5,805 nucleotides of DNA from Candidatus Bathyarchaeum sp. (GTDB lineage Archaea; Thermoproteota; Bathyarchaeia; Bathyarchaeales; Bathyarchaeaceae), in assembly GCA_003096255.1 (NCBI GenBank), contig PIXS01000175.1, positions 1 to 5,805 on the forward strand, given 5' to 3'. Shown here piece by piece: positions 4,577-5,805 of this stretch. A model generated the notes under the pieces. It did no database searches and was not told the origin of the DNA. It saw only the letters and a list, made by a program, of their open reading frames with translations. Both the position numbers and the translations under genes were made by a program. Position 1 is the first letter of the stretch. The number at the start of each line of letters is the position of its first letter.

Positions 4577-5805
4577 TTATTCTAGGAACTTTTCAGGTTC
4601 GATATATTCCCCGAACCGTTCCTTGGCGTCAAGCAACCGTTCATACTGCTGGTTTAGAATCCAAAACACCTGCTCTGGGGTGTAGGTGACGTTCTTTTTG
4701 TAGAACCTTCGCACCCGCTTGATTTTCTCCAGGTTCTCGTCCACCCTGATGGTGAACTGTTTGTTGTAGTCTTCTTTGGTGTAGTCTACTCCTCTGACCT
4801 GTTTGAAGAGTTTACGCAAATCCTCATACACTGGAACATAACCCGTAGGAGTCTTGATGGCGTCCACCTCACCGTGAACCCGTAGCTCCATCCACTTCAC
4901 CCAGACGTGTTTGTCTTTGGGGTCGTTGAGGTACTTTCCGTTTATGTCTTTGAGGAAATAGTTAACACCAAAAACTAGGGGCGGGTTTTCCACCTTCTTG
5001 CCAAAATCCAGGTTGTTACGAACATTCTTGCCCAAAGGAATCGAAATAAAGTCCTGGATGCTCATCATGTTGATTTCGGGAACGCCTTCTTTGCCTACTG
5101 TTGCGAAGGTTGTTTCTGTCTCTAAGGAAGCGCCATAGGCGACAATGCCGTGCTCCCAATCAAAACTCTGCTGAACAGGAACATACGCCTTAGCATCCCG
5201 TCCGCCATACATAACACCCCGCAGTTCAACACCGTTAGGGTTCTCCAGCTCCGGGTCACAGTTCTTCAAAAACTTTAACCTAACCGCATAACGGGCATTC
5301 TTATGCGCCAAAGGAATCTCTTTACCTTTTGCGTCCTTTTTGCCTTCGTGCCAATCACCAGAAAAGTTAACCCCGTTCTTAGGAGTTTCACTGCCCATAC
5401 CAAGCCAGTAAGGTTTTTTGTCCTTAACTAAAACGTTGGAAAAGATTATCTCGCCCTCGTTATGAAGCACATCCCAGATGGTTGTGTCATCCACAGGATT
5501 AACATCCTTGATAATACCGAAAATCCCTGCTTCAACGTTCACCGCACGGGCAACACCGTCGATTTCACGGATATACGCAATATCATCCCCTAGTATGGTC
5601 TCCCCGGGCAACATGGCAGTAGAAGTTTTACCACACGCACTGGGAAAAGCACCAGCAAAATAGGTCTTACGACCCTTGGGACCGTGAACGCCCACCAGCA
5701 TCATGTGCTCGGCGAGCCAGCCCTCGGTGTTGGCTTTACGGATAGCTAAACGAAAGGCCAGCTTCTTAAAGCCAATAGAGTTGCCCGCATACTGGGTGTT
5801 AACAC
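4577..5805 (-). CDS. pckG: Phosphoenolpyruvate carboxykinase (GTP), archaeal type, 5' end outside window
   Basis: The last 408 residues are present; the frame stays open to the right edge, so the Met-Met near 5704 is internal and the true start lies beyond the window. Family enzymes are about 600-630 aa, so roughly the first third is missing. The enzyme converts oxaloacetate and GTP to phosphoenolpyruvate, CO2 and GDP, linking the citrate-cycle intermediates to gluconeogenesis, and needs two divalent metals. Visible motifs are NTQYAGNSIGFKKLAFRLA at the edge, the P-loop GAFPSACGKTS (kinase-1), LGDDIAYI (kinase-2), RGVMYGGRD and DWEHGIVAYGAS. The C-terminal part, from VFGVNYFLK through WVKWMELRVHGEVDAIKTP, resembles Thermococcus-type archaeal GTP-PEPCKs. 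No frameshift is seen. The gene is followed closely by its own hairpin terminator. Confidence 0.95.
   Translation of the reverse strand, partial: VNTQYAGNSIGFKKLAFRLAIRKANTEGWLAEHMMLVGVHGPKGRKTYFAGAFPSACGKTSTAMLPGETILGDDIAYIREIDGVARAVNVEAGIFGIIKDVNPVDDTTIWDVLHNEGEIIFSNVLVKDKKPYWLGMGSETPKNGVNFSGDWHEGKKDAKGKEIPLAHKNARYAVRLKFLKNCDPELENPNGVELRGVMYGGRDAKAYVPVQQSFDWEHGIVAYGASLETETTFATVGKEGVPEINMMSIQDFISIPLGKNVRNNLDFGKKVENPPLVFGVNYFLKDINGKYLNDPKDKHVWVKWMELRVHGEVDAIKTPTGYVPVYEDLRKLFKQVRGVDYTKEDYNKQFTIRVDENLEKIKRVRRFYKKNVTYTPEQVFWILNQQYERLLDAKERFGEYIEPEKFLE

Overview
The window comes from an archaeon. It carries an Alba chromatin protein, translation initiation factor aIF1A, an archaeal-type GTP phosphoenolpyruvate carboxykinase (PEPCK), and a tRNA-Thr with the U73 discriminator usual in archaea. 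TATA-like boxes sit about 45-60 bases upstream of several start codons, with short leaders and GGAG-type ribosome binding sites. Moderate GC and the style of the small zinc-ribbon and winged-helix proteins suggest the TACK group, perhaps Bathyarchaeia, but that placement is only an impression.

Layout. Bases 1-1399 hold three minus-strand genes: the start of alba (cut by the left edge), aIF1A with a GTG start, and uppP, a polyprenyl-diphosphate phosphatase. Each has its own plausible TATA box, so they look like separate units. Bases 1466-2815 are a gap rich in small features and the only place where genes run on the plus strand: a doubtful 34-aa CxxC microprotein (1762-1866), a 73-aa winged-helix-like protein (1944-2165) and a 50-aa CxxC-CxxC zinc-ribbon protein (2365-2517). 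The last is in a different frame from the longer open frame that overlaps it. A strong hairpin terminator and a degenerate 3' half of a tRNA follow. The gap is bracketed by two direct copies of a 63-base repeat of unknown nature (58/63 identical by my count).

Bases 2815-5805 return to the minus strand: an amidase-signature hydrolase with an intact Lys-Ser-Ser triad, tRNA-Thr(UGU) with an encoded CCA, and the C-terminal two thirds of PEPCK, whose 5' end lies beyond the right edge. A hairpin plus T-tract terminator separates PEPCK from the tRNA.

The protein genes are mostly unrelated housekeeping functions: chromatin, translation initiation, lipid-carrier recycling, gluconeogenesis and amide hydrolysis. 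I see no obvious new multi-gene system. The most curious parts are the repeat-bracketed plus-strand block and the tRNA 3'-half remnant lying on the same strand as the intact tRNA-Thr, which together could mark an old insertion.
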